Of a stretch of 22,071 nt of DNA, positions 15,915-22,071 are shown one piece after another. The stretch spans positions 1 through 22,071 of the forward strand of contig JAEEQO010000019.1 of assembly GCA_016285335.1 (NCBI GenBank). The letters are read 5' to 3'. The stretch comes from Victivallales bacterium (GTDB lineage: Bacteria; Verrucomicrobiota; Lentisphaeria; Victivallales; UBA1829). The notes below the pieces were generated by a model, which did not search any database, had not been told where the DNA came from, and saw only the letters and a program-made list of their open reading frames with translations. A program made the translations under genes and the position numbers. Every line of letters starts with the position of its first letter. Position 1 is the first letter of the stretch.

Positions 15915-16675
15915 GCGGATGCTTTCTCCTCGTCCAGAAGAAGTTGCGCGAGTGCGAGGAACCGTTTGCTGACGTCGAGTTCCGGGTCGCCCTCGACGAC
16001 GGTCCTGCCCATGTCCTCGTAGCGGATGATGTCGTTGCTGCGGGGGATGTCCGCCACGATCGGAAGTCTGTTGGCGTCGGCGAACGCGCGGACCTTTTCC
16101 TCCTCGCGGTCGACGGCGCGGCGATTCAGCACGATGCCGCGCACGGCGGCGTAGCCGCGATCCTCGAAATTGTGCACGGCGCTGTTGATGTTGTTCGCCG
16201 CGTAGAGCGCCATTTTCTCGCCGGAAGTCACGATGAGCACCTGCGAGGCGTAGCCTTCCCGGATAGGCGCGGCGAATCCGCCGCACACCACGTCGCCCAG
16301 CACGTCGTACAGCACCACGTCGGGCTTGTACGTTTCAAAAAGGCGGAGGTCGGCGAGCAGACTGAACGTGGTGATGATGCCGCGTCCGGCGCAGCCGAGT
16401 CCGGGGGTCGGGCCGCCCGTTTCGATGCACAGCACGCCGCCGAACCCGGTCTTCGCGATTTCCTCGATGCGTTCGGGTTCGCGGTCGTGTTCGCGCAGGA
16501 AGTTCATGACGGGGATCACAGGGGCTCCGCCGAGCAGATTGATGGTGGAGTCGGCTTTCGGGTCGCAGCCGATCTGAATGACCTTGCGTCCGAGGCGCGC
16601 GAACGCCGCCGCGAGGTTCGAGGTCACGGTCGATTTGCCGATGCCGCCTTTGCCGTATATCGCGAGTTTCAGCAT
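15911..16675 (-). CDS. NifH/BchL/CfbC-type Fe protein, second cassette (NifH-like 2)
   Basis: A 254-residue ATP-dependent reductase of the NifH family, which as a dimer bridges one [4Fe-4S] cluster and delivers low-potential electrons to a component 1 protein. It shows the P-loop GKGGIGKST (8-16), GCDPKADST (36-44), and the cluster cysteines C95 (PGLGCAGRG) and C131 (DVVCGGF). The arginine of CAGRG, site of ADP-ribosylation in true nitrogenases, is kept. It is slightly shorter than NifH (about 270-290). ATG 16675 follows the K1 stop after 1 nt, with GGAGG 7 bases upstream. It differs from NifH-like 1 mainly after residue 45, so the two may serve different partners. All catalytic features are intact. 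Confidence 0.95.
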   Translation of the reverse strand: MLKLAIYGKGGIGKSTVTSNLAAAFARLGRKVIQIGCDPKADSTINLLGGAPVIPVMNFLREHDREPERIEEIAKTGFGGVLCIETGGPTPGLGCAGRGIITTFSLLADLRLFETYKPDVVLYDVLGDVVCGGFAAPIREGYASQVLIVTSGEKMALYAANNINSAVHNFEDRGYAAVRGIVLNRRAVDREEEKVRAFADANRLPIVADIPRSNDIIRYEDMGRTVVEGDPELDVSKRFLALAQLLLDEEKASA

Positions 16676-16676
16676 G

Positions 16677-17822
16677 TCAAAACCTCCAGGGAAGGGGACG
16701 GTCGATCAGGTTCAGGGCTTCTTTCCGGTAGCATCTGCCGGAGAACGCCTCGTGCGGAAGCCGGAAGAACGGGACGTCCGGCGGGCAGACGGGCGCGTAC
16801 ATGGGGTCGGCGATCACACCGGACGCTTCCGCGAACGTCGCGGCGGCCGCATCTTCGTCCCAAATGCGCAGGTCGCCGGGGGCGAGCAGCCGGTCCTCGG
16901 CTTCCAGCGGGCAGAGCACGCGGCAGGGCGTCCCGAGGTCGGCTTCGATGGCGCGTGCAAGCGAGCCAGAGAAGATGCTTTCGCCGGGAATGGCGAGTCG
17001 TTTTCCGTTGCCGGCGGCGTCACGTTCCGCGCAGGGCAGGGCGCATTCGCCGGTCTTCGCGGCGGTCTTCAGGGCGGAGACGAGCACGGCGGGGAACTTC
17101 TCCCCGACCGGGACGCCCGCGACCCACGGCGTGCCGAAGCGTTTGCGGAGAAGTTCGGCGGTGGCGATCCCGCAGGAGGAGACCACGAGGTTCACATGCG
17201 CGGCGGAGGCGCGGCGGATGTCGTCCAGCGTGCTGCCCATCGCCATGCAGGAGACGAGCTCGAAACCGGATCCTTTCAGCCATCCGATGACGGATTCGAC
17301 CGTGCCGTTGATCGAGAAATCGAGCGGCGTCGCGCCGATGATGTTGACGGACGGCACGGCGGTGCGCGGGAGCGGATCCGTGCAGAAATGCGACACGACC
17401 GCCTCCAGCGCCTCGGAGGCTCCCGCCAGGTAGGAACGGATCCCGCCGGTATGAAGCCCGAACGCCGGGATGCCGGTGCGCGCCTCGATCTCGGCGGCGA
17501 TGGCGGGGAAATCGGTTCCGGCGAGCAGCGGGACGGGCGCGCCGCAGAGCGCGATGAAGCGCGGCGACAGGTCCTTTGCCGCGGCCGCGACGTCGGCGAT
17601 CAGCTTTTCGTCGTTGCCGAGGATGGCGTCGGTTTCCGTGAGGGCGGAAATGTAGATCATGCTGTCCTGACGGTACCAGCGGGGCTCGTCGTGCGTGGAG
17701 TAGGTGGAATTGCAGCCGGATGCGTCGTGCACGACCACCATGCCTCCGAGTTCGTACAGCATGGAGCACACGCCGGAGGTGTCGGCCGCGTGGATGGAAA
17801 TGATGCGTGCGGTCTGTTTCAT
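16677..17822 (-). CDS. Nitrogenase component 1-like subunit, K type, first cassette (K1)
   Basis: A 381-residue protein of the nitrogenase superfamily, homologous to K2. Cysteines C19 (SGVCSML), C37 (DASGCNST) and C93 ([15 protein letters not shown]) are spaced like the three P-cluster ligands of NifD/Nif[13 protein letters not shown] matches the family's FGG region. The C-terminal third carries several extra cysteines ([22 protein letters not shown]) that K2 lacks. ATG 17822 is preferred: it overlaps the D1 stop as ATGA and has AGGAG 6 bases upstream. An ATG five codons earlier is possible. It is expected to pair with D1. A single open frame with no sign of decay. Confidence 0.85.
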   Translation of the reverse strand: MKQTARIISIHAADTSGVCSMLYELGGMVVVHDASGCNSTYSTHDEPRWYRQDSMIYISALTETDAILGNDEKLIADVAAAAKDLSPRFIALCGAPVPLLAGTDFPAIAAEIEARTGIPAFGLHTGGIRSYLAGASEALEAVVSHFCTDPLPRTAVPSVNIIGATPLDFSINGTVESVIGWLKGSGFELVSCMAMGSTLDDIRRASAAHVNLVVSSCGIATAELLRKRFGTPWVAGVPVGEKFPAVLVSALKTAAKTGECALPCAERDAAGNGKRLAIPGESIFSGSLARAIEADLGTPCRVLCPLEAEDRLLAPGDLRIWDEDAAAATFAEASGVIADPMYAPVCPPDVPFFRLPHEAFSGRCYRKEALNLIDRPLPWRF

Positions 17823-19153
17823 AAGCAGCTCCTGCATCCGAGGCCCTTGTGCTGGATCACGACCTCGGTGTCCTGTTCGTGCGTCGCGGCTTCGATCATG
17901 CGTTCCGCGAGGCGGGCGATGCCGTCGAATCCGTACATGCCGCCGCCGGAAACGATGTTCACGAAATGCTTCGTGCCGCTGAAATAGGCGGCCTTCTGCC
18001 CGATCGCCAGCACGTCGCCGTGTTCGTGGACGCCCTTGCCCGCGAACCGCATCTTCGGGTGGACCGTGGCGGTCAGAAGCAGGTCGGGGGCGAGCACGCG
18101 AAGACGTTCGAACGCGGGACGTTCCTCCTCGATCATGGCGTCGGTATAGACGCGCGTCACGTGGAAACCGTGTTCCGCGAGCAGCGCGGCGAGTCCGATG
18201 TGGCGCGGCGTGGCGGTGTAGTCGATTTCGACCGGAGTGTCGCCGATCACAGATTTCGCCCGTTCGAGCGCGCGGACGGCGTTCCGTTTCGCCTCGGACC
18301 AGTCGGGCGCGGCGGTTCCGAGCGCATCGGCAAGAGTGTTCAGATTGTGCTCGATCTCGTCGAAATCGTAGGAAAGAGGCAGGTAAAGATGCTTGCGTCC
18401 GAGGCGGCTTTCGAGCGCGTCGCCGGATGCCTTCGCGGTCGGCAGGTACGTGATCTCAAGCGCGCTTTTCGCCATGCGCATGTATTCGTCATAAGTCCTG
18501 CACAGCGTGATGTCGCGGAGTTCCCAGCCCGCGTTTCTGATGAGCTGGACGAGCTCGCTGGAATCGTCGGTCGGACGGTCGTTGCCGATGAGGTTCACGG
18601 TCTTCGGCTCGGCGGGGCAGGGCATGAACGGCGCATAGAGCTGGCGGCGCATGAGCTGGTCCGGCGTGAGGCCGCTTTTCCGCATGGTCGGGTTCATGTA
18701 GCAGTCGATGAAGTCGATGTCCGGGAATGCCGCGCGGAGCTCGTCCAGAATCGCGTCGAAGTCGCATCCGGCGAAGAGGTGGACGCAGCTGATGAAGAGC
18801 AGAACCGCGCGCGGCTTCTTCGGGAGTTTGCGGACGATCTCCGCCGTGCCGTCCACGATGTTGCGTTCCAGCGAGCCGTCGAAGAAGTCGTTTTTCTCCA
18901 CGGCGACCCACGACATGCGCCCCATTTCGAGCATTTCGGCGGCGGTCAGGATCACGCCGCGCAGACAGCCGCGGGCACAGGCGAACACCTGATGCGACTC
19001 GGGCACCAGCATGCCCGTGTGGACGATGTTCCACGGGCCGCGGGCGGGCGCGTTGTATTCGAGGCCGGAGACGAACGGCAGCGGGAAATCGGCGTCTTTG
19101 AGCGCGACTTCCGCCCCGGTCATATCGTCTTCGCCGTTGATGCGTTTCAGCAT
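17819..19153 (-). CDS. Nitrogenase component 1-like subunit, D type, first cassette (D1)
   Basis: A 444-residue nitrogenase-superfamily subunit. VFACARGC gives C59 and C63. LFISCVHLFAGCD gives C123 and C130, the first matching NifD Cys154. TVNLIGNDRPTDD (about 185-197) is the strand-loop of the second Rossmann domain. C218 in ITLCRTYDEY is shared with D2 (C225). The residue matching the FeMo-cofactor cysteine of NifD is leucine by eye alignment. The protein ends GLGCRSCL, a C-X2-C tail absent from D2. ATG 19153 overlaps the NifH-like 1 stop by 7 nt, with AAGGAG upstream. Together with K1 and NifH-like 1 it forms a complete reductase cassette. Function unknown. Confidence 0.85.
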   Translation of the reverse strand: MLKRINGEDDMTGAEVALKDADFPLPFVSGLEYNAPARGPWNIVHTGMLVPESHQVFACARGCLRGVILTAAEMLEMGRMSWVAVEKNDFFDGSLERNIVDGTAEIVRKLPKKPRAVLLFISCVHLFAGCDFDAILDELRAAFPDIDFIDCYMNPTMRKSGLTPDQLMRRQLYAPFMPCPAEPKTVNLIGNDRPTDDSSELVQLIRNAGWELRDITLCRTYDEYMRMAKSALEITYLPTAKASGDALESRLGRKHLYLPLSYDFDEIEHNLNTLADALGTAAPDWSEAKRNAVRALERAKSVIGDTPVEIDYTATPRHIGLAALLAEHGFHVTRVYTDAMIEEERPAFERLRVLAPDLLLTATVHPKMRFAGKGVHEHGDVLAIGQKAAYFSGTKHFVNIVSGGGMYGFDGIARLAERMIEAATHEQDTEVVIQHKGLGCRSCL

Positions 19154-19917
19154 GGGGCGTCTCCTTTCCGGGCGATGGCGAGCACGGCGTCGGCGAGCGC
19201 GCGGTACTGCGCCGCCATCGGGCTCTCCGGGAACGCGTGCACGACGGTCTTCCCGAGTCGTTCGGCCTGCTGAACGGTCTCGCTCCAGTCGAGCGAACCG
19301 GCAACGGACGTTTCGAAATCCGCCGCCAGTTTCGCGGCCTTTTCGTCCTCGTCCGGCACGTTTCTGCGGTTCAGGATGAATCCGCCGAGCGAAGCATAGC
19401 CGCGTCCTTTGAAATTCTTCACCGCCATCGCGATGTTGGCGGCGGCGTAGATCGACATGGTTTCGCCGGAAGTGAGGATGAACACGCGGTCGGCGTAGCC
19501 TTTCCGCATCGGCATGGAGAATCCGCCGCACACCACGTCGCCCAGCACGTCGTACAGCACCACGTCGGGCTTGAACTCGTCGTACGCGCCCTTCTCCTGA
19601 AGCTTCTCCAGCGCGGCGATGATGCCGCGTCCGGCGCAGCCGAGTCCGGGCGTCGGGCCGCCCGCCTCCACGCAGATCACGCCGCCGTCGCCGATGCGGA
19701 CCATTTCGTCGAGCGTGAAATCGTTGCCGCGTTCGCGCACGAGGTCGAGGATGGAACGCATGCGCGCCCCGCCGTGCAGCGAGGCGGTGGAATCGGCTTT
19801 CGGGTCGCACCCGATCTGCATGACTTTGAGGCCGTTTGCGGCGAATGCCGAGGCGAGGTTCGAGACGGTCGTGGATTTCCCGATTCCGCCCTTTCCGTAG
19901 AAGGCGAGTTTCAGCAT
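19147..19917 (-). CDS. NifH/BchL/CfbC-type Fe protein, first cassette (NifH-like 1)
   Basis: A 256-residue Fe-protein homologue. It has the P-loop GKGGIGKST (8-16), GCDPKADST (36-44), cluster cysteines C94 (PGLGCAGRG) and C130 (DVVCGGF), and the nucleotide-binding NRRNV segment. It is closely related to NifH-like 2 across the first 45 residues and the cluster region, less so after residue 180. ATG 19917 overlaps the hydE stop by 7 nt. The next gene starts the same way, the overlap ATGCTGA producing a terminal Pro-Cys in both upstream proteins. It is expected to reduce the D1-K1 complex at the cost of ATP. It is too small and in the wrong context to be a nitrogen-fixation NifH. Confidence 0.95.
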   Translation of the reverse strand: MLKLAFYGKGGIGKSTTVSNLASAFAANGLKVMQIGCDPKADSTASLHGGARMRSILDLVRERGNDFTLDEMVRIGDGGVICVEAGGPTPGLGCAGRGIIAALEKLQEKGAYDEFKPDVVLYDVLGDVVCGGFSMPMRKGYADRVFILTSGETMSIYAAANIAMAVKNFKGRGYASLGGFILNRRNVPDEDEKAAKLAADFETSVAGSLDWSETVQQAERLGKTVVHAFPESPMAAQYRALADAVLAIARKGDAPC

Positions 19918-20978
19918 GGCGTTTCTCCGTAGTCTCCGCGGCCGACCTTGATGGCGTAGCCGATCTTTTGCAGGCGCGCCTGAAGATCGGACCTCGTGAT
20001 GTGCGTATCCACGTCCACCGCGTTTTTGTTGTTGTAAAGCATATATTTGGCGCGGACCTGTTCCGGCGACAGGTTCGGCATGATGACGTTCGCCCCGGCG
20101 AGCACGCCCTTCTCGCGGCCGACCGGGTCCAGCGTGCCGAGCGCAGTCGTGGCGGGCAGCAGCACATCCGGCTGAAGGATGCGGCACAGGCTGAGCAGGA
20201 ACAAGGTCAGCTCCACGCTGCCCGCGGGTTCGTCCCTGAACGGCGTGTCGCAGTGCGGGATGAACGGGCCGATGCCGATCATGGCGGGGTGGAACGCTGT
20301 GATGAACTCCATGTCCTTCGCGAGCGTTTCGGGCGTCTGGAACGGCGAGCCGACCATAAATCCGCACCCGGTCTGGAATCCGATCTCCTTCAGGTCGCGC
20401 AGACACTGCATGCGGCGCGTCCAACTCTGCTGAGGCGTATGCAGCCGGGCGTAATGCTCCGGATCGGCGGTCTCGTGGCGCAGCAGATAACGATCCGCCC
20501 CGGCATCGAAAAGAAGCCGGTAGTCCGCCCGGTCGAGCTCGCCCACGGAGAGCGTCACGGCGCAGTCCGGGTACTTCGATTTGAGCACGCGGACGAGCGC
20601 CGCGAGGCGTTCCGGCGAATACGTCGCATCTTCGCCGCTCTGGAGCACGAACGTGCGGAATCCGTACAGGTAGCCCGCATCGCAGCATTCGAGGATCTCC
20701 GCCTCGGTCAGACGGTAACGCTCGACGTTCCGGTTGGACTTGCGGATGCCGCAGTATAGGCAGTCATTGCGGCAGACATTGGAAAACTCCACGATGCCGC
20801 GCACGAAAACGTGTTTGCCGAACCGGGCGACAGCGAGCTCGCGGGCGATCCCGGCGGCGTATTCGCGGTCGGAATCCGTCCAGGTCGCGAGCAGCGCCGT
20901 CCAGTCCTCGTGCGGGAGACGTTTCTCCGCATTCAGACGGTCGATCCTCTGTTCGTTCTGTCGTTTCTCTGCGTTCAT
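19911..20978 (-). CDS. hydE: HydE, radical SAM maturase of [FeFe]-hydrogenase type
   Basis: A 355-residue radical SAM enzyme; HydE of Thermotoga maritima is 348. In H-cluster assembly HydE acts on the Fe(CO)2(CN)cysteine synthon made by HydG. The cluster motif CX3CX2C is C69, C73, C76 in EFSNVCRNDCLYCGIRKSN. VLQSGED, RHETADPEHY, a TGCGFMVGSPFQT segment and ATTALGTLDP...GREKG...AGANVIMPNLSP are characteristic of HydE rather than PylB or biotin synthase. ATG 20978 has AAAGGA 6 bases upstream. It is the first gene of the operon and overlaps NifH-like 1 by 7 nt. Neither hydG nor hydF is in the window, so it may act on a synthon made elsewhere or on a different iron complex here. Confidence 0.93.
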   Translation of the reverse strand: MNAEKRQNEQRIDRLNAEKRLPHEDWTALLATWTDSDREYAAGIARELAVARFGKHVFVRGIVEFSNVCRNDCLYCGIRKSNRNVERYRLTEAEILECCDAGYLYGFRTFVLQSGEDATYSPERLAALVRVLKSKYPDCAVTLSVGELDRADYRLLFDAGADRYLLRHETADPEHYARLHTPQQSWTRRMQCLRDLKEIGFQTGCGFMVGSPFQTPETLAKDMEFITAFHPAMIGIGPFIPHCDTPFRDEPAGSVELTLFLLSLCRILQPDVLLPATTALGTLDPVGREKGVLAGANVIMPNLSPEQVRAKYMLYNNKNAVDVDTHITRSDLQARLQKIGYAIKVGRGDYGETPC

Positions 20979-21022
20979 GCGCGGTCCTTTTGTCGTGTTT
21001 CCCGCGGCCGTTTCGTTTCTCC

Positions 21023-21069
21023 GTGTCCGAGCGTAGCCGGATACTGCTGCAGTGGAGGACTTGTCCTCC
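21023..21069 (+). repeat. Two-hairpin repeat, copy E1
   Basis: Stem 1 GTGTCCG/CGGATAC (one G-T pair) has loop AGCGTAGC. The linker TGCTGCAG follows, then stem 2 GGAGGAC-TT-GTCCTCC. It is in direct tandem with copy E2 and lies 45 bases upstream of the hydE start codon. Confidence 0.85.
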
Positions 21070-21115
21070 TGTCCGAGCGAAGCCGGACACTGTTGCAGTG
21101 GAGGACTTGTCCTCC
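21070..21115 (+). repeat. Two-hairpin repeat, copy E2
   Basis: Stem 1 TGTCCG/CGGACA has loop AGCGAAGC. The linker TGTTGCAG follows, then stem 2 GGAGGAC-TT-GTCCTCC. It differs from E1 at four positions and abuts the T tract of the terminator-like hairpin. Confidence 0.85.
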
Positions 21116-21154
21116 AAAAAGAAACAGCCGCGATCCCCTGAAGGATCCGGCTGT
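21116..21154 (-). terminator. Intrinsic terminator or attenuator downstream of the TM1266-type gene
   Basis: On the minus strand ACAGCCG/CGGCTGT (7 bp) plus GATCC/GGATC (5 bp), with one bulged base, closes a 6-nt loop. TTCTTTTT follows. It lies 158 bases past the TM1266-type stop and 138 bases before hydE. Confidence 0.7.
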
Positions 21155-21311
21155 GTGCTTGATCGGATGGAATACGCGGAAAAAAAGATGTTTCCGCGGT
21201 CCGTTCTGATTCCGCATGTCCGGTCTTTCGCCTCAAAAGCTTTTTCGGCGTCAGGGGAATATGCTTGATCTTGCTGGATGAATCCGCTCCGGTATGCGCC
21301 GGGCGGCGGAC

Positions 21312-21569
21312 TCAGTTGTTTGTTATGACGTTTGAGTAGACGGCTTTTGCAGTCACGCCTTCGATGCGCCCGAGTTTTCCGGCCAGGGCATTGATCTTGT
21401 CCGGCGGCGCGTCGATGACGATGCTGATGACGTTGACGTTCCTTTCGCGGTAGGGCAGGCCCATGCGGCCCACGATGTACGGACCGAAATCGTGCAGGAG
21501 CGCATTGATCTGCTCGGCGGAGTCGAAACTTTCCGCCAGGATCGCCAATACAGCCACGCGTGTTTCCAT
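21312..21569 (-). CDS. TM1266-family hydrogenase-associated ACT-like regulator
   Basis: An 85-residue cytoplasmic protein with the alternating strand-helix pattern of an ACT/CopG-like ferredoxin fold. It resembles the TM1266 family, annotated as a putative regulator of the iron-only hydrogenase system and usually found beside hyd maturation genes. The start METRVAVLAIL, a central GPYIVGRMGLPYRERNVNVIS and a GVTAKAVYSNV-type last strand fit that family. Most ACT proteins bind a small ligand; none can be named here. ATG 21569 follows a predicted promoter after a leader of about 40 bases. It precedes the hydE operon on the same strand by 333 bases, with a terminator between. This argues for a shared regulon but not necessarily one transcript. 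Confidence 0.8.
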   Translation of the reverse strand: METRVAVLAILAESFDSAEQINALLHDFGPYIVGRMGLPYRERNVNVISIVIDAPPDKINALAGKLGRIEGVTAKAVYSNVITNN

Positions 21570-21594
21570 TGCGATTCCGTTCCGTTGTTGATGG

Positions 21595-21604
21595 TTTGAT
21601 CAAA
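21595..21604. promoter_or_regulatory. Palindrome TTTGATCAAA at the predicted start site
   Basis: A perfect 10-bp palindrome covering roughly +4 to +13 of the predicted TM1266-type transcript. The position is right for a repressor operator. It resembles collapsed FNR/CRP half-sites (TTGAT/ATCAA) but lacks their 4-bp spacer. Confidence 0.35.
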
Positions 21605-21614
21605 TTCAGCTAAT

Positions 21615-21643
21615 AATATATCCCGCGTGTGCGCGAAATGCAA
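21615..21643 (-). promoter_or_regulatory. Predicted sigma70-type promoter of the TM1266-type gene, possibly of the hydE operon
   Basis: On the minus strand, TTGCAT (21638-21643), a 17-bp spacer and TATATT (21615-21620). Transcription would begin near 21608, about 40 bases before the ATG. Confidence 0.65.
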
Positions 21644-21961
21644 ACCGGAAAGTCAAAAAAGGCGAAGAAAGTCTGACCTGACGAAGGGACGGAATAAAAC
21701 CTGAACTGCCGTGACATTGGAGTTTGTTAAATAATCTGAAATTCCGAAAAACATGTTTAATGACTCATCAGTTTAGGGAATAATCAACAAATGCGATTTT
21801 TTTTACGTGAATTAACTTGATTTTTCCTTTTGTGAGGGTATACTATTGATAGAAATTCACGGTTTTCTGTTCATTTCGCTCAAAACATGTGATTTCCTGT
21901 TCTTGAAAACAATCAATCGTTCCTCCTCTCTTATCAACCCTCAAACATAATGGAGTTCTTT
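21644..21961. other. A+T-rich divergent intergenic region
   Basis: No gene seen. It is clearly richer in A+T than its surroundings. It holds the plus-strand promoter at 21817-21844 and an 8-bp inverted repeat around it (CGTGAATT at 21806-21813, AATTCACG at 21854-21861). A palindrome AAACATGTTT (21749-21758) and a second AAAACATGT about 130 bases downstream are also present. Confidence 0.5.
21817..21844 (+). promoter_or_regulatory. Predicted sigma70-type promoter of the rightmost gene
   Basis: TTGATT (21817-21822), 16 bp, then TATACT (21839-21844). The start would be near 21851, giving a leader of about 110 bases that is pyrimidine-rich towards the ATG at 21962. Confidence 0.6.
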
Positions 21962-22071
21962 ATGAATCGTTATGTCCACTCGGCAGTGATCTCCTGCTCG
22001 GTTCTCGCAGGGGCTCTCCTCCTCGCAACTTCACTTTCCGCACAGGCTCCGGCCGGCGGAGCTCCCGCAGG
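21962..22071 (+). CDS. Secreted protein of unknown function, N-terminus only
   Basis: Only the first 36 codons are inside the window. They encode a Sec-type signal peptide: a short basic start (MNRYVHS), a hydrophobic core (AVISCSVLAGALLLATS) and a likely cleavage at LSA or SAQA. A Pro/Ala/Gly stretch begins after it. The cysteine at residue 11 sits at the start of the hydrophobic core rather than after it, so a lipoprotein is unlikely. GGAG lies 6 bases before the ATG and a good promoter is upstream. The mature protein cannot be identified. Confidence 0.75.
   Translation, partial: MNRYVHSAVISCSVLAGALLLATSLSAQAPAGGAPA

Larger units (their letters stand above)
20979..21311 (-). promoter_or_regulatory. 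Structured leader between the TM1266-type gene and hydE
   Basis: No gene. In transcript order there is an 8-bp hairpin CGCGGAAA/TTTCCGCG (21175-21198), a terminator-like hairpin with T tract (21116-21154), two tandem two-hairpin repeats (21023-21115) and the hydE ribosome site. I found no -35/-10 pair between the terminator and hydE. The operon may therefore depend on readthrough from the promoter at 21615-21643, or on a promoter I cannot recognise. Confidence 0.45.

Noticed and set aside
13555..19917. A true nitrogen-fixation operon
   Set aside because: No nifB, nifE/nifN pair or other nif accessory genes. The D subunits lack the FeMo-cofactor cysteine by eye alignment, and the proteins are much shorter than NifD/NifK.
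13555..19917. Protochlorophyllide/chlorophyllide reductase, Cfb (F430) or Mar (methylthio-alkane) systems
   Set aside because: No tetrapyrrole or sulfur-metabolism genes are nearby, and HydE plus HypFCDE fit none of them. A tree is needed to close the question.
1..22071. tRNA, rRNA, CRISPR array, insertion sequence or integrase
   Set aside because: I looked for these and saw no cloverleaf, regular spacer array, transposase frame or integrase. The tandem repeat pairs have no spacers of the CRISPR kind.

Overview
The window is G+C-rich and almost entirely coding. Most genes lie on the minus strand. The content points to an anaerobic, fermentative Gram-negative-type bacterium: a periplasmic alpha-2-macroglobulin/PBP1C pair, a HydE maturase, a TM1266-type hydrogenase-associated regulator, a hyp maturation set and oxygen-sensitive nitrogenase-like proteins. 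A Lentisphaerota or other PVC-group anaerobe would fit, but this is a guess from gene content. Nothing in the window fixes the taxonomy.

Layout, left to right. (1) 1-6824, minus: promoter, a large alpha-2-macroglobulin (yfhM type) and pbpC, overlapping by ATGA and running off the left edge. (2) 6730-7207: intergenic DNA with small hairpins and two tandem copies of a two-hairpin repeat. (3) 7208-7761, minus: ybaK with its own promoter. (4) 7887-8762, plus: an unrecognised single-pass membrane protein, divergent from ybaK. (5) 8763-8934: two more repeat copies and a strong minus-strand terminator. (6) 8933-20978, minus: an 11-gene operon in which every junction overlaps or has a 1-nt gap. In transcription order it is hydE, NifH-like 1, NifD-like 1, NifK-like 1, NifH-like 2, NifD-like 2, NifK-like 2, hypF, hypC, hypD, hypE. 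(7) 20979-21311: a structured leader with a terminator-like hairpin and two tandem repeat copies. (8) 21312-21643, minus: a TM1266/ACT-type regulator with a good promoter and a palindrome at its start site. (9) 21644-22071: A+T-rich DNA with a plus-strand promoter and the first 36 codons of a secreted protein.

The main result is region 6. HypF, HypC, HypD and HypE are known to build the Fe(CN)2(CO) group of [NiFe] hydrogenases. The nickel-insertion proteins HypA and HypB and any [NiFe] hydrogenase subunits are absent here. HydE acts in [FeFe]-hydrogenase H-cluster assembly, yet HydF, HydG and HydA are absent. Between them sits a duplicated Fe-protein plus two-component reductase cassette. Its D-type subunits keep a P-cluster-type cysteine but lack the FeMo-cofactor cysteine by eye alignment. 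My inference is that this operon builds, modifies or uses an organometallic iron cofactor carrying CN/CO-type ligands, with ATP-driven nitrogenase-like reduction as part of the chemistry. I know of no named system with this composition.

The second result is a family of six small two-hairpin repeats. Their stems differ but stay paired, and their first hairpin ends in a GCGNAGC mini-hairpin. They lie mostly at gene 3' ends, and two overlap stop codons.
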